Positions 18,420-27,294 of a stretch of DNA of 64,000 nt are shown piece by piece; position 1 is the stretch's first letter; every line of letters begins with the position of its first letter. Source of the stretch: CAWIJK01 sp963836375 (GTDB taxonomy: Bacteria; Actinomycetota; Acidimicrobiia; Acidimicrobiales; RAAP-2); the NCBI GenBank assembly GCA_963836375.1, contig CAWIJK010000002.1, forward strand, positions 868,001 to 932,000. Reading direction: 5' to 3'. The notes beneath the pieces are model-generated. The model was given only the letters and a program-made list of their open reading frames with translations, searched no databases and was not told the DNA's origin. Made by a program: the position numbers and the translations under genes.

Positions 18420-19823
18420 GTGGTCCAGACCGTCGCGCGACCCTCGTCGCACCAACCCCGCACGACGGGGTTCCCTCCCTGGCAGCGGGGCCCCAAGCCG
18501 CGCCGGCGGACCGAGCTGGGCCTTCTCGTCTTCTCCTCGTTGATCACCATCGCCCTCTACGTGATCGCAGAAGCCGGCCAGAAATCCCGGATCCCGCCCC
18601 ACATCGGCCCCATCCTGGGGGTCATCTTGGGGATCTCCCTTGTGGCCCACTTGGCCAACCGGTGGCTCATCCCCAACGCCAACGCCGTCGTCTTGCCGAT
18701 CGCCGCCCTCCTCAACGGCATCGGCTATGTCGTGATCGCCCGCTGGAACCCCCCGGCGGCCAAGGCCCAGGCCACCTGGGCCGTCCTGGCCGTCGTCCTC
18801 TACATCGTGACGTTGCTCGTGATCCGGCGCTCCCGGGACCTCGACCGCTTCCGGTACCTCCTGCTTTTCTTGGCCGCCGCCCTCCTCATCGCCCCGCTCA
18901 TCCCCCATGTGGGCGAGTCGATCCTCGGGGCCCGGCTCTTCATCCACGTGGGGCCGATCGCCTTCCAGCCGGTCGAGATCGCCAAGATCCTCCTGTGCAT
19001 CTTCTTCGCCTCCTACTTCGCCGAGAAGAAGGAGCTGCTGTCGATCCCGACGGCACGGATCGGTGACCGCCTGGTCGTCGATCCCCGGCCCCTGCTGCCG
19101 ATCCTCTTGGCCTGGGCCCTGGCCATGATGGTCATCGGCGTCGAGAACGACATCGGGTTCGCTCTGCTCATCTTCACCATGTTCATCGCCTTGCTCTGGA
19201 TCACGACCGGTCGCATCGGCTACCTCCTGTTCGGTGTGCTCCTCTTCATCGTCGGGGCCTTTGTGGCCGCCCATCTGTTCCCCCAGGTCCACGCCCGGGT
19301 GTCGCTGTGGCTGAACCCGTGGAACAGCAACGCACAGGGGGCCTCGCAGCTGACCCAGGGCTGGTGGGCCATGGGCAGCGGCGGCATCGGGGGCCAGGGC
19401 CTCGGGCTCGACCCCTACGCCGGAACCATTCCCCAACTGACGACCGACATGATCTTCAGCGCCATCGGTGACGAGATGGGCCTCGTCGGGACCGCCGCGG
19501 TCACGATCGCCTTCCTGCTGCTGGTGGGAGCCGGGCTGCGGATCGCCCAGACCGCCCGATCGGACTTCTCCAAGCTGGTGGCCACCGGACTGACGATCAT
19601 CATCGGCTTCCAGGCGTTCTTCATCATGGCCGGCATCCTGCGCCTGCTGCCCCTGACCGGGATCACCCTGCCCTTCGTGGCCCGTGGCGGGTCCTCGTTG
19701 GTCGCCAACTACGTGCTGATCGCCCTATTGCTGCGGATCTCCGACGAGGGCTCGTCGACACCGGCCGAGGAGGCCTCGGGGATAAATCAACCCGGTGAGA
19801 GCGACTTCGTGGTGGCCAACTAG
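18420..19823 (+). CDS. SEDS-family peptidoglycan glycosyltransferase (FtsW/RodA/SpoVE)
   Basis: 467 residues with ten or more membrane helices. SEDS proteins polymerise lipid II glycan with a partner class B PBP. Landmarks are FQPVEIAKILLCIFFASYFA, ENDIGFALLIF, GLGLDPYAGTIPQ, TDMIFSAIGDEMGLVGTAAV and LPFVARGGSSLVANYVLIAL. The long N-terminal part and the extra helices before FQPVE resemble the actinobacterial RodA type encoded near pknA/pknB, but no PBP or kinase gene is adjacent. A second, shorter SEDS gene lies 1.4 kb away. Confidence 0.88.
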   Translation: MVQTVARPSSHQPRTTGFPPWQRGPKPRRRTELGLLVFSSLITIALYVIAEAGQKSRIPPHIGPILGVILGISLVAHLANRWLIPNANAVVLPIAALLNGIGYVVIARWNPPAAKAQATWAVLAVVLYIVTLLVIRRSRDLDRFRYLLLFLAAALLIAPLIPHVGESILGARLFIHVGPIAFQPVEIAKILLCIFFASYFAEKKELLSIPTARIGDRLVVDPRPLLPILLAWALAMMVIGVENDIGFALLIFTMFIALLWITTGRIGYLLFGVLLFIVGAFVAAHLFPQVHARVSLWLNPWNSNAQGASQLTQGWWAMGSGGIGGQGLGLDPYAGTIPQLTTDMIFSAIGDEMGLVGTAAVTIAFLLLVGAGLRIAQTARSDFSKLVATGLTIIIGFQAFFIMAGILRLLPLTGITLPFVARGGSSLVANYVLIALLLRISDEGSSTPAEEASGINQPGESDFVVAN

Positions 19824-19886
19824 GTACCGATGCGCCCATCGGTCGGTCCGGAGCCGGCCACCAGGTGCGTACGGAGGGGCGGTGCG

Positions 19887-20708
19887 ATGCGGCAAGGACC
19901 CGCGGGGGACTTCGACTACGAGCGGTTCGGCCATCGGTACTCGGCCCACCGACGAACCGACCCCAGGATCGCCGCCCAGGTGCAGGCCCAACTGGGTTCG
20001 GGCCACACCGTGCTCAACGTGGGCGCCGGGGCCGGCTCCTACGAGCCGGCGGACCGGGCCGTGGTGGCCGTCGAGCCGTCGGCGCAGATGCGCTCCCAGC
20101 GGCCGGCGGGCCTCGCCCCGGCGATCGACGCCCGGGCCGAAGAGCTGCCGTTCGGCGACCGGGTCTTCGACGCGGCCATGGCCACGGTGACCATCCACCA
20201 GTGGTCGGACCCGGTCGCCGGCCTCGCCGAGATGCGCCGGGTGACGAGCGGCCCGGTCGTGGTGCTCACCTTCGACGGCGACGACCTGGACCAGTTCTGG
20301 CTGGCCCAGTACGCGCCCGAGCTGATCGAGGCCGAGCGCCGGCGCTATCCGTCAATCGACACCGTGTGCTCGCTGCTCGGGTGGACGTCGGTCGAGACGG
20401 TGCCGGTCCCCTTCGACTGCACGGACGGCTTCACCGAGGCCTACTACGGGCGCCCCGAGCGATTCTTGGAGCACGAGGTCCGCCGCTCCCAGTCCGCCTG
20501 GGGCTTTGTCGACACCGAGACCGAGTCCCGTTCCGTCGAACGCCTGGCCAGGGACCTGGCCAGCGGGGAGTGGGACCGGCGCCACGGGCACCTGCGCGGC
20601 CAGGAGCGCTACCTGGGGTCCCTGCGCCTGGTCGTCGGCCGGCCCGCCAACGCCCCCGAGGGCCCCCCGACGCTCAGCCCGCCGGCTCGACGTCACCCGC
20701 TTGGCTGA
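19887..20708 (+). CDS. Class I SAM-dependent methyltransferase
   Basis: 273 residues of the methyltransferase-11 type. YERFGHRYSAHRRTDPRI precedes motif I (TVLNVGAGAGSYEP). Next come AVEPSAQMRSQRP, ARAEELPFGDRVFDAAMATV and HQWSDPVAGLAEMRRV. The substrate is unknown; similar proteins are often annotated near UbiE. ATG 19887 is supported by GGAGGGG about 8 bases upstream. Its last 35 bases overlap the end of the convergent nuclease gene. Confidence 0.85.
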   Translation: MRQGPAGDFDYERFGHRYSAHRRTDPRIAAQVQAQLGSGHTVLNVGAGAGSYEPADRAVVAVEPSAQMRSQRPAGLAPAIDARAEELPFGDRVFDAAMATVTIHQWSDPVAGLAEMRRVTSGPVVVLTFDGDDLDQFWLAQYAPELIEAERRRYPSIDTVCSLLGWTSVETVPVPFDCTDGFTEAYYGRPERFLEHEVRRSQSAWGFVDTETESRSVERLARDLASGEWDRRHGHLRGQERYLGSLRLVVGRPANAPEGPPTLSPPARRHPLG

Positions 20709-21249
20709 AGAGCCTCACGTCGGCCAGCAACGGTGCCGGCACCAGCTGACGAAGGGCCAGGGTGATGCCGTCGGTCGGTCGGCACGCCACGACCTCGCGG
20801 CCGCGCTGGCTCATCAGATCGAGCTCGGCCAGGTAGATCCCGCCATGGCGGCCAACCAGGCGCACGGCCACGACGTCGGCCGAGAGGCGCTGCAGCACGG
20901 TGATGAAGAGTTCGTGGGTGAGCGGCCGGGGTGTGTCGAGCCGGCGCTGGGCGAACGACAGCGCCACCCCCTCGGCCATCCCGATCGGAAAACTCAGTTG
21001 GCGCAGCGGGGGCTCGGCCTCCTCCAGCACCACCAGTGGGTACTGGTCGGGCAGGTCGACGGTGACCGACAACAGGTTCATGACCGAGAAGGTGGCGTGC
21101 GTCGGGATCCCCGGCGGCGCCCCTGCGGGTACGTCCGGGCCCGACGTCGCGGGGTCAACACGGTCGTTCGGCCCTCCCTCCCCCACCGCCGGGGCGACCA
21201 CCTCGCCCTCGCCCGAACCGCTCGCCGCCCCCTCGCTCACGTCAACCAC
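20674..21249 (-). CDS. Bifunctional nuclease family protein (DUF151)
   Basis: 191 residues. The DUF151/BFN domain covers about 50-185 with YPLVVLEEAEPPLRQLSFPI, GMAEGVALSFAQRR, RPLTHELFITVLQRL and ACRPTDGITLALRQ. Family members have been reported as RNase/DNase or as stress proteins; the activity here is not shown. The GTG start overlaps the rodA end by 8 bases. A later GTG at 21240 is also possible, because the first 45 residues are a variable acidic Gly/Pro stretch. Confidence 0.83.
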   Translation of the reverse strand: MVDVSEGAASGSGEGEVVAPAVGEGGPNDRVDPATSGPDVPAGAPPGIPTHATFSVMNLLSVTVDLPDQYPLVVLEEAEPPLRQLSFPIGMAEGVALSFAQRRLDTPRPLTHELFITVLQRLSADVVAVRLVGRHGGIYLAELDLMSQRGREVVACRPTDGITLALRQLVPAPLLADVRLFSQAGDVEPAG

Positions 21250-22360
21250 CCCGGCACGCGTAGACGCTCAGCACGATCCCCACCGCGGCGAAGAAGCACA
21301 GAGCAGCCGAGCCTCCGTAGCTGACGAAGGGAAGTGGGATGCCGGTGATCGGCATGATGCCCATGGTCATGCCGGCGTTCTGGAAGACGCTGTAGGCGAA
21401 GAAGGTGAAGATGCCGGCGCAGAGGAGCCGGCCGAAGGCGTCCCGGGCGAGCTGGGCTGTGCGTAAGAAGCGCCAGGCGACGATGGCCAGGAGCCCGAGC
21501 ACCAAGGTGGCCCCAACGAACCCCAGCTGCTCGCCGATAGCCGTGAAGATGAAGTCGGTCTGCTGCTCGGGCACGTACCCGAGATTCGTCTCCACCCCGT
21601 GTCCAATGCCCTTGCCCCACACCCCGCCCGAGCCGATGGCGTCCTTCGCCTGCTGGAGGTTGTAGATGTACTGCTGCTGGCTGGGATTGGTCGAGTTCTG
21701 GTGCAAGAACGTGGTCAGGCGGTTGATCTGGTACTTGTGCAAGACCCCGGCCTCGAGGGCCAACAGGACAGCGGCCGCGGCCCCGACCACCAAGATGACC
21801 AGGATGCGGCCGGGCAGCCCGGCCACGGCCAACATGACGAGGAGCACGACGGTCATGATGATCGCCGTTCCGAGGTCCGGCTGGATCAGCACCAAGACGA
21901 TCGGGATCCCGGCCAGGATCAGCACCCGGAAGACGTCACGCCAGGCCAGACCCTCGTTGCGACGCGAGCAATAGGTGGCCACCGCGATGATCAATCCCAG
22001 GACCGCGAACTCGGAGGGTTGAATCTGCAGTGCCCCACCGAGGCTGAACCAGCGCGAGGCCCCCTGGGCGCTCGAGCCCACCCCGGGCACCATCACCGCC
22101 AGCAGGGCGAACACGGTGAGCCCGTAGAGGAGCATGCCCACCGACTCGAGGCGCCGGTAGTCGATCAGGGCCATCCCCACCATGGCCACCAGACCCAGGA
22201 GCAGGAATGCCGCCTGGCGTTTGACGAAGTATTTGGGGCTCAGCCCCTCGGTGATGAGAAGCCCACGGGTGGCGGTGTAGACCATTACCAGGCCGACGAG
22301 GGCGACGCAGAGGGCGGTCACCACCAGGGCCACGTCGACGCGGACCACCCGGCGGCTCAC
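21242..22360 (-). CDS. rodA: Rod-shape SEDS glycosyltransferase RodA
   Basis: 372 residues with about ten helices. SEDS motifs are SRWFSLGGALQIQPSEFAVL, IQPDLGTAIIMTVVLL, GSGGVWGKGIGHG, QQTDFIFTAIGEQLGFVGA and GIPLPFVSYGGSAAL. These match RodA/MrdB more closely than FtsW. GTG 22360 is favoured because AGAGGA sits 8 bases upstream; the frame is open further 5' to 22432. It is coupled to the DUF151 gene and divergent from mscS. No partner PBP2 gene is visible in the window. Confidence 0.9.
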   Translation of the reverse strand: MSRRVVRVDVALVVTALCVALVGLVMVYTATRGLLITEGLSPKYFVKRQAAFLLLGLVAMVGMALIDYRRLESVGMLLYGLTVFALLAVMVPGVGSSAQGASRWFSLGGALQIQPSEFAVLGLIIAVATYCSRRNEGLAWRDVFRVLILAGIPIVLVLIQPDLGTAIIMTVVLLVMLAVAGLPGRILVILVVGAAAAVLLALEAGVLHKYQINRLTTFLHQNSTNPSQQQYIYNLQQAKDAIGSGGVWGKGIGHGVETNLGYVPEQQTDFIFTAIGEQLGFVGATLVLGLLAIVAWRFLRTAQLARDAFGRLLCAGIFTFFAYSVFQNAGMTMGIMPITGIPLPFVSYGGSAALCFFAAVGIVLSVYACRGG

Positions 22361-22418
22361 GGCCGGTCCTCTCGGGGTCGTGATCACCGGGGCTGCACCG
22401 CAGGACAGAATATCGGCC

Positions 22419-23360
22419 GTGACCCCACCCACCTTCCCGCCCCCAGGCCTGCCCGTTCTCGCCGTTCCGGCCGATTCGTCCGGCCTCGACGGAGGCGGCT
22501 GGCTCTACGACCTGCTCACCAAGTCCGGCGTTGACCCCTCCACCGCCCGGTCGGTGGTCGAGTTCGTGATCCGTCCCGTCGAGATCCTCCTCGTGGTGGC
22601 CCTCGCCGTGGTGGTGGCCCACTACGGCGCCAAGGCCATCCAACGGGTCCTGGGCCGCGTAGCCCACCAGGCGGCCCAACGCTCGGGGTCGCCACGGGCG
22701 GCCGCCCGGATGACCACCGTCGTCGCCCTGCTCTCCAACGTCTGGCGGTTCTTCGTCGCCGTCGTCGCCGTGTTCATCATCCTGGGCATGCTCGGGATCG
22801 ACCTCACGCCGCTGCTGGCCAGTGCCACGGTCATCGGCGCCACCATCGGCTTCGGTGCCCAATCACTTGTCCGCGACTACCTCTCGGGAATCCTGTTGAC
22901 CATGGAGGACCAGTACGGCATCGGGGACACCATCTCGGTCAACGACACGACCGGCGTGGTCGAGGACCTCAGCCTCCGGGTGACCCGGCTGCGGGCCGGC
23001 GACGGGGCCATCTGGTACGTGCCCAACGGCGACATCCGCCGACTGGCCAACACCTCGAGGGGCTGGGCCAAGGCGTTCGTCGACGTGCCGGCGCAACCCG
23101 GAGGGAGCGAGCACCTGGCCAAGGTGCTCGACGCGGTGGGGGCCGCGGCCCGCGAGGTGGCGCAGCGACCACAGTTCGCCTCATCGTGCACCGAGCCCCC
23201 CGAGGTGCTCGGTGTCGTCGAGACCACCCAAGAGCGGTGCACGGTCCGGGTCGGCCTGCGCACCGTGCCCGCCCAGCGCGACGCCCTCGAACGTGCCCTG
23301 CGGGAGGCGGCGGTCGCCCATCTCGCCGCCGGCGGCCTGTGGCCGGAGCCCGCCGGCTGA
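22419..23360 (+). CDS. Small-conductance mechanosensitive channel (MscS family)
   Basis: 313 residues. Helices lie near 45-70 and 105-135, followed by the pore helix ASATVIGATIGFGAQSLVRD. The beta domain has YLSGILLTMEDQYGIGDTI and AIWYVPNGDIRRLAN. It opens under membrane tension to release solutes. GTG 22419 is chosen because CAGAAT lies 7 bases upstream; the frame is open to 22380. The C-terminal alpha/beta domain is normal length. Confidence 0.9.
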   Translation: MTPPTFPPPGLPVLAVPADSSGLDGGGWLYDLLTKSGVDPSTARSVVEFVIRPVEILLVVALAVVVAHYGAKAIQRVLGRVAHQAAQRSGSPRAAARMTTVVALLSNVWRFFVAVVAVFIILGMLGIDLTPLLASATVIGATIGFGAQSLVRDYLSGILLTMEDQYGIGDTISVNDTTGVVEDLSLRVTRLRAGDGAIWYVPNGDIRRLANTSRGWAKAFVDVPAQPGGSEHLAKVLDAVGAAAREVAQRPQFASSCTEPPEVLGVVETTQERCTVRVGLRTVPAQRDALERALREAAVAHLAAGGLWPEPAG

Positions 23361-23363
23361 GGG

Positions 23364-23393
23364 TTGACATGTGACTAAATAGTCACATATAGT
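23364..23393 (+). promoter_or_regulatory. Promoter and operator of the ArsR-SRPBCC gene
   Basis: TTGACA (23364-23369), an 18-base spacer and TATAGT (23388-23393) form a near-consensus sigma-70-type promoter. TATAGT ends 6 bases before the GTG, so the mRNA should be leaderless. The spacer is the palindrome ATGTGACTAAATAGTCACAT with 8-base arms, and a third AGTCACA follows at 23391-23397. A repressor on this site would block RNA polymerase directly. Confidence 0.75.
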
Positions 23394-23399
23394 CACAGG

Positions 23400-24152
23400 G
23401 TGGACACGGTGTTCAGGGCCCTCGCCGATCCGACGAGACGGAGCCTGCTCGACGAACTCTTCGGTCAGGACGGCCAGACCTTGGGCCAGCTCGAGGAGCG
23501 CTTCTCGATGACCCGCTTCGGTGTCATGAAGCACCTCAAGCAGCTCGAGGACGCCGGCCTGGTGGTCACCAGGCGGCGCGGTCGCGAGAAGCTCCATTTC
23601 TTGAACCCGGTCCCGATCCGGCTCGTCCACGACCGGTGGGTGAGCAAATACGCCGAGCCCTGGGCCGCCGCGCTCAGCGGACTAAAGGAACGATTGGAGC
23701 GACCGATGGAGAAAGTCTTCGAGATCTACATCCGCACCACCCCCGAGCGCCTCTGGGAGGCGATCACCGACGGCGAGATCAGGGGCAAGTACCAGTTCGG
23801 CAACCGGGTCACCTCCGAATGGACACCCGGCTCGGATTTCGAGATGACCAACCCCAAGGCCCCCTCGATGCTCGGCCGCGGGGTCAACCTCGAGGTCGAC
23901 CCCCCGCGCCGGTTGGTCCAGACGATGGAGGCCCTGTGGGGCGACGACGTGAAGGCCGAGGGGACCTCGAGGGTGACCTGGGAGATCGAACCGGTGGGTG
24001 ACTCGTGCCGGCTGACCGTCACCCACGACCAGCTCCGTGAGGGCGCCAATCCCCAACTCTACGGCGGGTGGCCGATGATCCTTTCGGGCCTCAAGACCTG
24101 GCTCGAGACCGGCGAAATCCTGACCACGCCCGGGTCCCTCCTCTACGGCTGA
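23400..24152 (+). CDS. ArsR-family regulator fused to an SRPBCC (AHSA1) domain
   Basis: 250 residues. The N-terminal winged helix (about 1-95) has VFRALADPTRRSLLDEL, FSMTRFGVMKHLKQLEDAGL and VVTRRRGREKLHFLN. The C-terminal SRPBCC/Activator of Hsp90 ATPase-like fold (about 100-245) has VFEIYIRTTPERLWEAITDG and GWPMILSGLKTWLETGE. There are no metal-binding Cys clusters, so the effector is probably a small hydrophobic ligand bound in the SRPBCC cavity (inference). The palindrome over its own promoter supports autorepression. Confidence 0.9.
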   Translation: MDTVFRALADPTRRSLLDELFGQDGQTLGQLEERFSMTRFGVMKHLKQLEDAGLVVTRRRGREKLHFLNPVPIRLVHDRWVSKYAEPWAAALSGLKERLERPMEKVFEIYIRTTPERLWEAITDGEIRGKYQFGNRVTSEWTPGSDFEMTNPKAPSMLGRGVNLEVDPPRRLVQTMEALWGDDVKAEGTSRVTWEIEPVGDSCRLTVTHDQLREGANPQLYGGWPMILSGLKTWLETGEILTTPGSLLYG

Positions 24153-24256
24153 CCGGTGGGCGGCCGGGCGCCGAGACCTGACGATCCCGGTCCCGCTCCC
24201 CCGACGTGACCCTCGGTATGCTCCGTCCCACCAGCGACCGATCGGGGGCCACTGCC

Positions 24257-24835
24257 ATGCGAAGAGTGCTCGCGGCCGGTCTGGCGATCACCGCCTCCCT
24301 CGCCCTCGCCGCCTGCTCGTCGGGACCCGCCCGTCCGTCGTCGGCCACGACCACTGGGGTGCCGAGGTCGACGACGTCGACAACCACGGCGTCGACCACG
24401 TCGGCCCCGTCGACGACGACCACCACCACGGGCCCCGGGGCCTCCACCACGACGGCCGCAACGGCCCAGAACCTCGCGGTGACCGCCGGGTTGCGCACCC
24501 AGTTGCTGGCGGTGGCGGCGGCCATGAACAACGTGCCGGTGTCGGGGTACACCGGTCTCGCCCCCGGCGAGACGTACTACGCCTACGACCCCGCCACCGC
24601 CACCTACTGGGCCGGTGCCGCTCTCGTCCCCAGTTCTTCGTCGACGCCGGCCCAGGTCTCAGTCCAAGACGACGGCAGCTACATCCTGTTCAGCCGAAGC
24701 GGCACCGGCCCCTGGACTGCCCAATCGGTCGGGGCGACCGGCGAAGGAGGGACGACCTGCCCGGTCGCCATCCCGCCCTCCGTCGTCGCCCTGTGGGGCT
24801 GGCCCGCCGGCACCTGCAAGCCACCCGGCGTCTGA
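24257..24835 (+). CDS. Predicted lipoprotein
   Basis: 192 residues. A signal peptide with lipobox LAAC (VLAAGLAITASLALAACSSG) predicts lipid attachment at Cys21. A Thr/Ser-rich linker follows to about residue 70. The outer domain has TAGLRTQLLAVAAAMNNVP, ETYYAYDPATATYWAGAAL and a likely disulphide pair (TTCPVAIPP and GTCKPP). No family is recognised. ATG 24257 is the only start that leaves a proper signal peptide. TATGCT about 40 bases upstream may be its -10 box. Confidence 0.78.
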   Translation: MRRVLAAGLAITASLALAACSSGPARPSSATTTGVPRSTTSTTTASTTSAPSTTTTTTGPGASTTTAATAQNLAVTAGLRTQLLAVAAAMNNVPVSGYTGLAPGETYYAYDPATATYWAGAALVPSSSSTPAQVSVQDDGSYILFSRSGTGPWTAQSVGATGEGGTTCPVAIPPSVVALWGWPAGTCKPPGV

Positions 24836-25165
24836 CCGGGCCCCCGGCTCGCGCCCAGCGGGCCGACCGGCTCGGCCTGGAGGGCCGCCCGACCGGGTGG
24901 CGGGCACGGCCCGGACCACGACCTCCGCCCCAACCGGGGCCGGCGAGCGACCCGTCGGGGCCGGCGTCACCCAAGCCGAGAGCCGCCGCCCGGGGCGATG
25001 AGCAGTGGCGCTCGGCGTCGGGTATCGGAACGATCGAGATGAAATTGGTCTCCGAGGCGTCGATGAGCCGGTACTGGAGCGTCCGGCTGGTCTGGTCCGG
25101 CGACGGCACCGGTCCTAGCCTCGCAGTGTCGGACCCACCGCTCCGACCGCACGACGGAGGAACCC
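24836..25165. other. Non-coding region upstream of aidB
   Basis: 330 bases with no convincing gene. The only signals are TAGCCT at 25116-25121, a plausible -10 box, and GGAGG at 25156-25160, the aidB ribosome binding site. This would give an aidB leader of about 38 bases. Confidence 0.5.
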
Positions 25166-26797
25166 ATGGTCCAACTCGACACGCACGACGTCATCAACCA
25201 GGTCCCACCGCTGGCCGACTACGACGTCTTCGGCGCCGACCGCGTCCTGGGCGAGGCGCTCGAGCGGGAAGGCGCCTCGTGGGCCCGGGCCGAGCTCGGC
25301 ACACTCGGCACGCTGGCCGGTTCGGCCTCTGCCCAAGAGCTCGGGCGGCTGGCCAACGAGCACGGCCCGGTCCTGCGCACCCACGACCGCTCCGGTCACC
25401 GGCTGGACGTCGTCGAGTACCACCCGGCGTACCACGACCTCATGGCAACGGCCATCGGCTACGGCCTGCACGCCGGGCCCTGGGCCGACTCCCAGCCCGG
25501 GGCCCATGTGGCCCGAGCGGCCAAGGTCATCGTCTGGTACCAGGTGGACGCCGGTCACATCTGCCCGGTGTCGATGACCTACGCCGTGGTCCCCGCCCTG
25601 CGCCACCAGCCCGACGTGGCAGCCGCGTGGGAACCGATGATCACCTCGACCACCTACGACCCGGCCAACCGCCCGGTGGGCGAGAAGGCCGGCGCGACCT
25701 GCGGCATGGCCCTCACCGAGAAGCAGGGCGGTTCCGACGTGCGAGCCAACACCACCCGGGCCGAGCCCGGAGGGACCGACGGCCACTACTCGCTGACCGG
25801 CCATAAGTGGTTCTGCTCGGCCCCGATGTCCGACGGCTTCTTGATGTTGGCCCAAGCGCCCGGCGGACTGAGCTGCTTCCTCGCCCCCCGCTGGCGCCTT
25901 GACGGCGGTCGCAACCCGATCCGGATCCAGCGGCTGAAGGACAAGCTCGGTGATCGTTCCAACGCCTCGAGCGAGATCGAACTGTTGGGGGCCGACGCCC
26001 AGCTGATCGGCGAGGAGGGACGGGGAGTCCGCACGATCATCGAGATGGTGAACCACACGCGGCTCGATTGTGTCCTCGGTTCGGCCTCGGTGATGCGCCA
26101 GGGTGTCGCCCAGGCCACCTGGCACGCCACCCACCGAACCGCCTTTGGCAAATTGCTCTCCGACCAGCCCCTGATGGCCAACGTGCTGGCCGACCTGGCG
26201 GTGGAGTCCGAGGCGGCGACTGTGGGGGCGCTGCGGCTGGCCCGCGCCTATGACGCGCCGGCCGGCGATGAGCACGAGACCCTTCTCCAACGCCTGTTGA
26301 CCCCGGTCATCAAGTACTGGACCTGCAAGCGGGCACCCCTGCACGCGGCCGAGGCACTCGAGTGCCTCGGCGGCAACGGGTTCGTCGAGGAGTCGGTCAT
26401 GCCCCGCCTCTTCCGCCAGAGCCCGGTCAATGGGGTCTGGGAGGGCTCTGGCAACGTGATCTGCCTCGACGTGCTCCGCGCGTTGGCCCGCGAGCCGCGG
26501 ACCCTTGAGGCCTACTGGTCCGAGGTGGCCCTGGCCGGCAACGGGGACGCCCGCTTGGCCCGGGCGGTGGACGACCTGCACGTCGACCTGGCCGACGGGG
26601 CCAACCTCGAACCCCGGGCCCGCTCGGTGGTCGAGCGCATGGCGGTGGTCTTCCAGGCGTCGCTCCTGGTGCGCTTCGCGCCCCCGGCAGTGGCCGACGC
26701 CTTCTGCGGCTCCCGGCTCGCCGGGGCCGGCGTGTTCGGCACCCTCCCGACCGGTACCGACACCGCGGCGATCGTGGCCCGTCATGCTCCGACATGA
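25166..26797 (+). CDS. aidB: AidB-type acyl-CoA dehydrogenase
   Basis: 543 residues, the length of the AidB branch of FAD acyl-CoA dehydrogenases; E. coli AidB belongs to the alkylation-damage response. Motifs are TCGMALTEKQGGSDVRANTT (FAD-binding), YSLTGHKWFCSAPMSDGFL, IEMVNHTRLDCVLG, and HAAEALECLGGNGFVEESVM. WEGSGNVICLDVLRAL is typical of the C-terminus. The early segments NQVPPLADYDVFGAD and EYHPAYHDLMA also fit AidB. It stands alone, with a strong GGAGG ribosome site 5 bases before ATG. The in vivo substrate is unknown. Confidence 0.9.
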   Translation: MVQLDTHDVINQVPPLADYDVFGADRVLGEALEREGASWARAELGTLGTLAGSASAQELGRLANEHGPVLRTHDRSGHRLDVVEYHPAYHDLMATAIGYGLHAGPWADSQPGAHVARAAKVIVWYQVDAGHICPVSMTYAVVPALRHQPDVAAAWEPMITSTTYDPANRPVGEKAGATCGMALTEKQGGSDVRANTTRAEPGGTDGHYSLTGHKWFCSAPMSDGFLMLAQAPGGLSCFLAPRWRLDGGRNPIRIQRLKDKLGDRSNASSEIELLGADAQLIGEEGRGVRTIIEMVNHTRLDCVLGSASVMRQGVAQATWHATHRTAFGKLLSDQPLMANVLADLAVESEAATVGALRLARAYDAPAGDEHETLLQRLLTPVIKYWTCKRAPLHAAEALECLGGNGFVEESVMPRLFRQSPVNGVWEGSGNVICLDVLRALAREPRTLEAYWSEVALAGNGDARLARAVDDLHVDLADGANLEPRARSVVERMAVVFQASLLVRFAPPAVADAFCGSRLAGAGVFGTLPTGTDTAAIVARHAPT

Positions 26798-26959
26798 GCG
26801 AGGACCGGCCTCCGTTTGCCCCCGTGCCCGGCGACGTGACACGGCGACGCACCCTCGGGACGATCGCTCGCGGCGGGGGGACGGCCTGATTCGAGCGGTC
26901 GGTCGGAGCCTCTCCACTAGCGAGTCGGTGCCGTCAGCGCATTCCAGGCTGCGAGGGAG

Positions 26960-27240
26960 TCAGTCTCTCCAGCGCGCGGTTTTCCGTTTTGCAATTTCGA
27001 CAATTGAGCAAAATCGACTGTCGCGCTTCACGCCTGTCGCAAGGATGGTGCCATGGACCTCATATTCGATTACCAAGACACGACCGTCGTCCGTCTCACG
27101 GGTAATCAGACTTTCGGCGGATTCAAGCTCAATGTTGTCGCCATAACCCTTTGAACGGGGTCATCAGGTCGGCCCGCCCCCGGATAATGCGAGGCCATCC
27201 CGGAAAGTCGTAAGGACCCCGTAGACGACGTCCCTTGCGC
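26960..27240 (-). pseudogene. Decayed SnoaL/NTF2-like gene
   Basis: Two minus-strand frames read as parts of one SnoaL-like protein. The first contains GPYDFPGWPRIIRGRADLM and runs into a stop at 27129. The second starts near 27148 with YGDNIELESAESLITRETDD and continues VLVIEYEVHGTILATG and SRFCSIVEIA, ending in ARWRD. The frame changes within 27132-27148. A further shift is likely near 27219, where ARDVVY reads in a third frame. No start codon joins the parts. Base composition here is clearly lower in GC. The stretch 26798-26959 beside it shows nothing I can identify. Confidence 0.6.
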
Positions 27241-27294
27241 CCACCCTCTGGGTCAGGTGCGATGGCCCTCCTCGTGACATCGAGGAGCCGGGCT

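Noticed and set aside
22361..22432. Longer RodA N-terminus using the upstream open frame
   Set aside because: The extra residues lack homology, and the GTG at 22360 has a good AGAGGA ribosome site.
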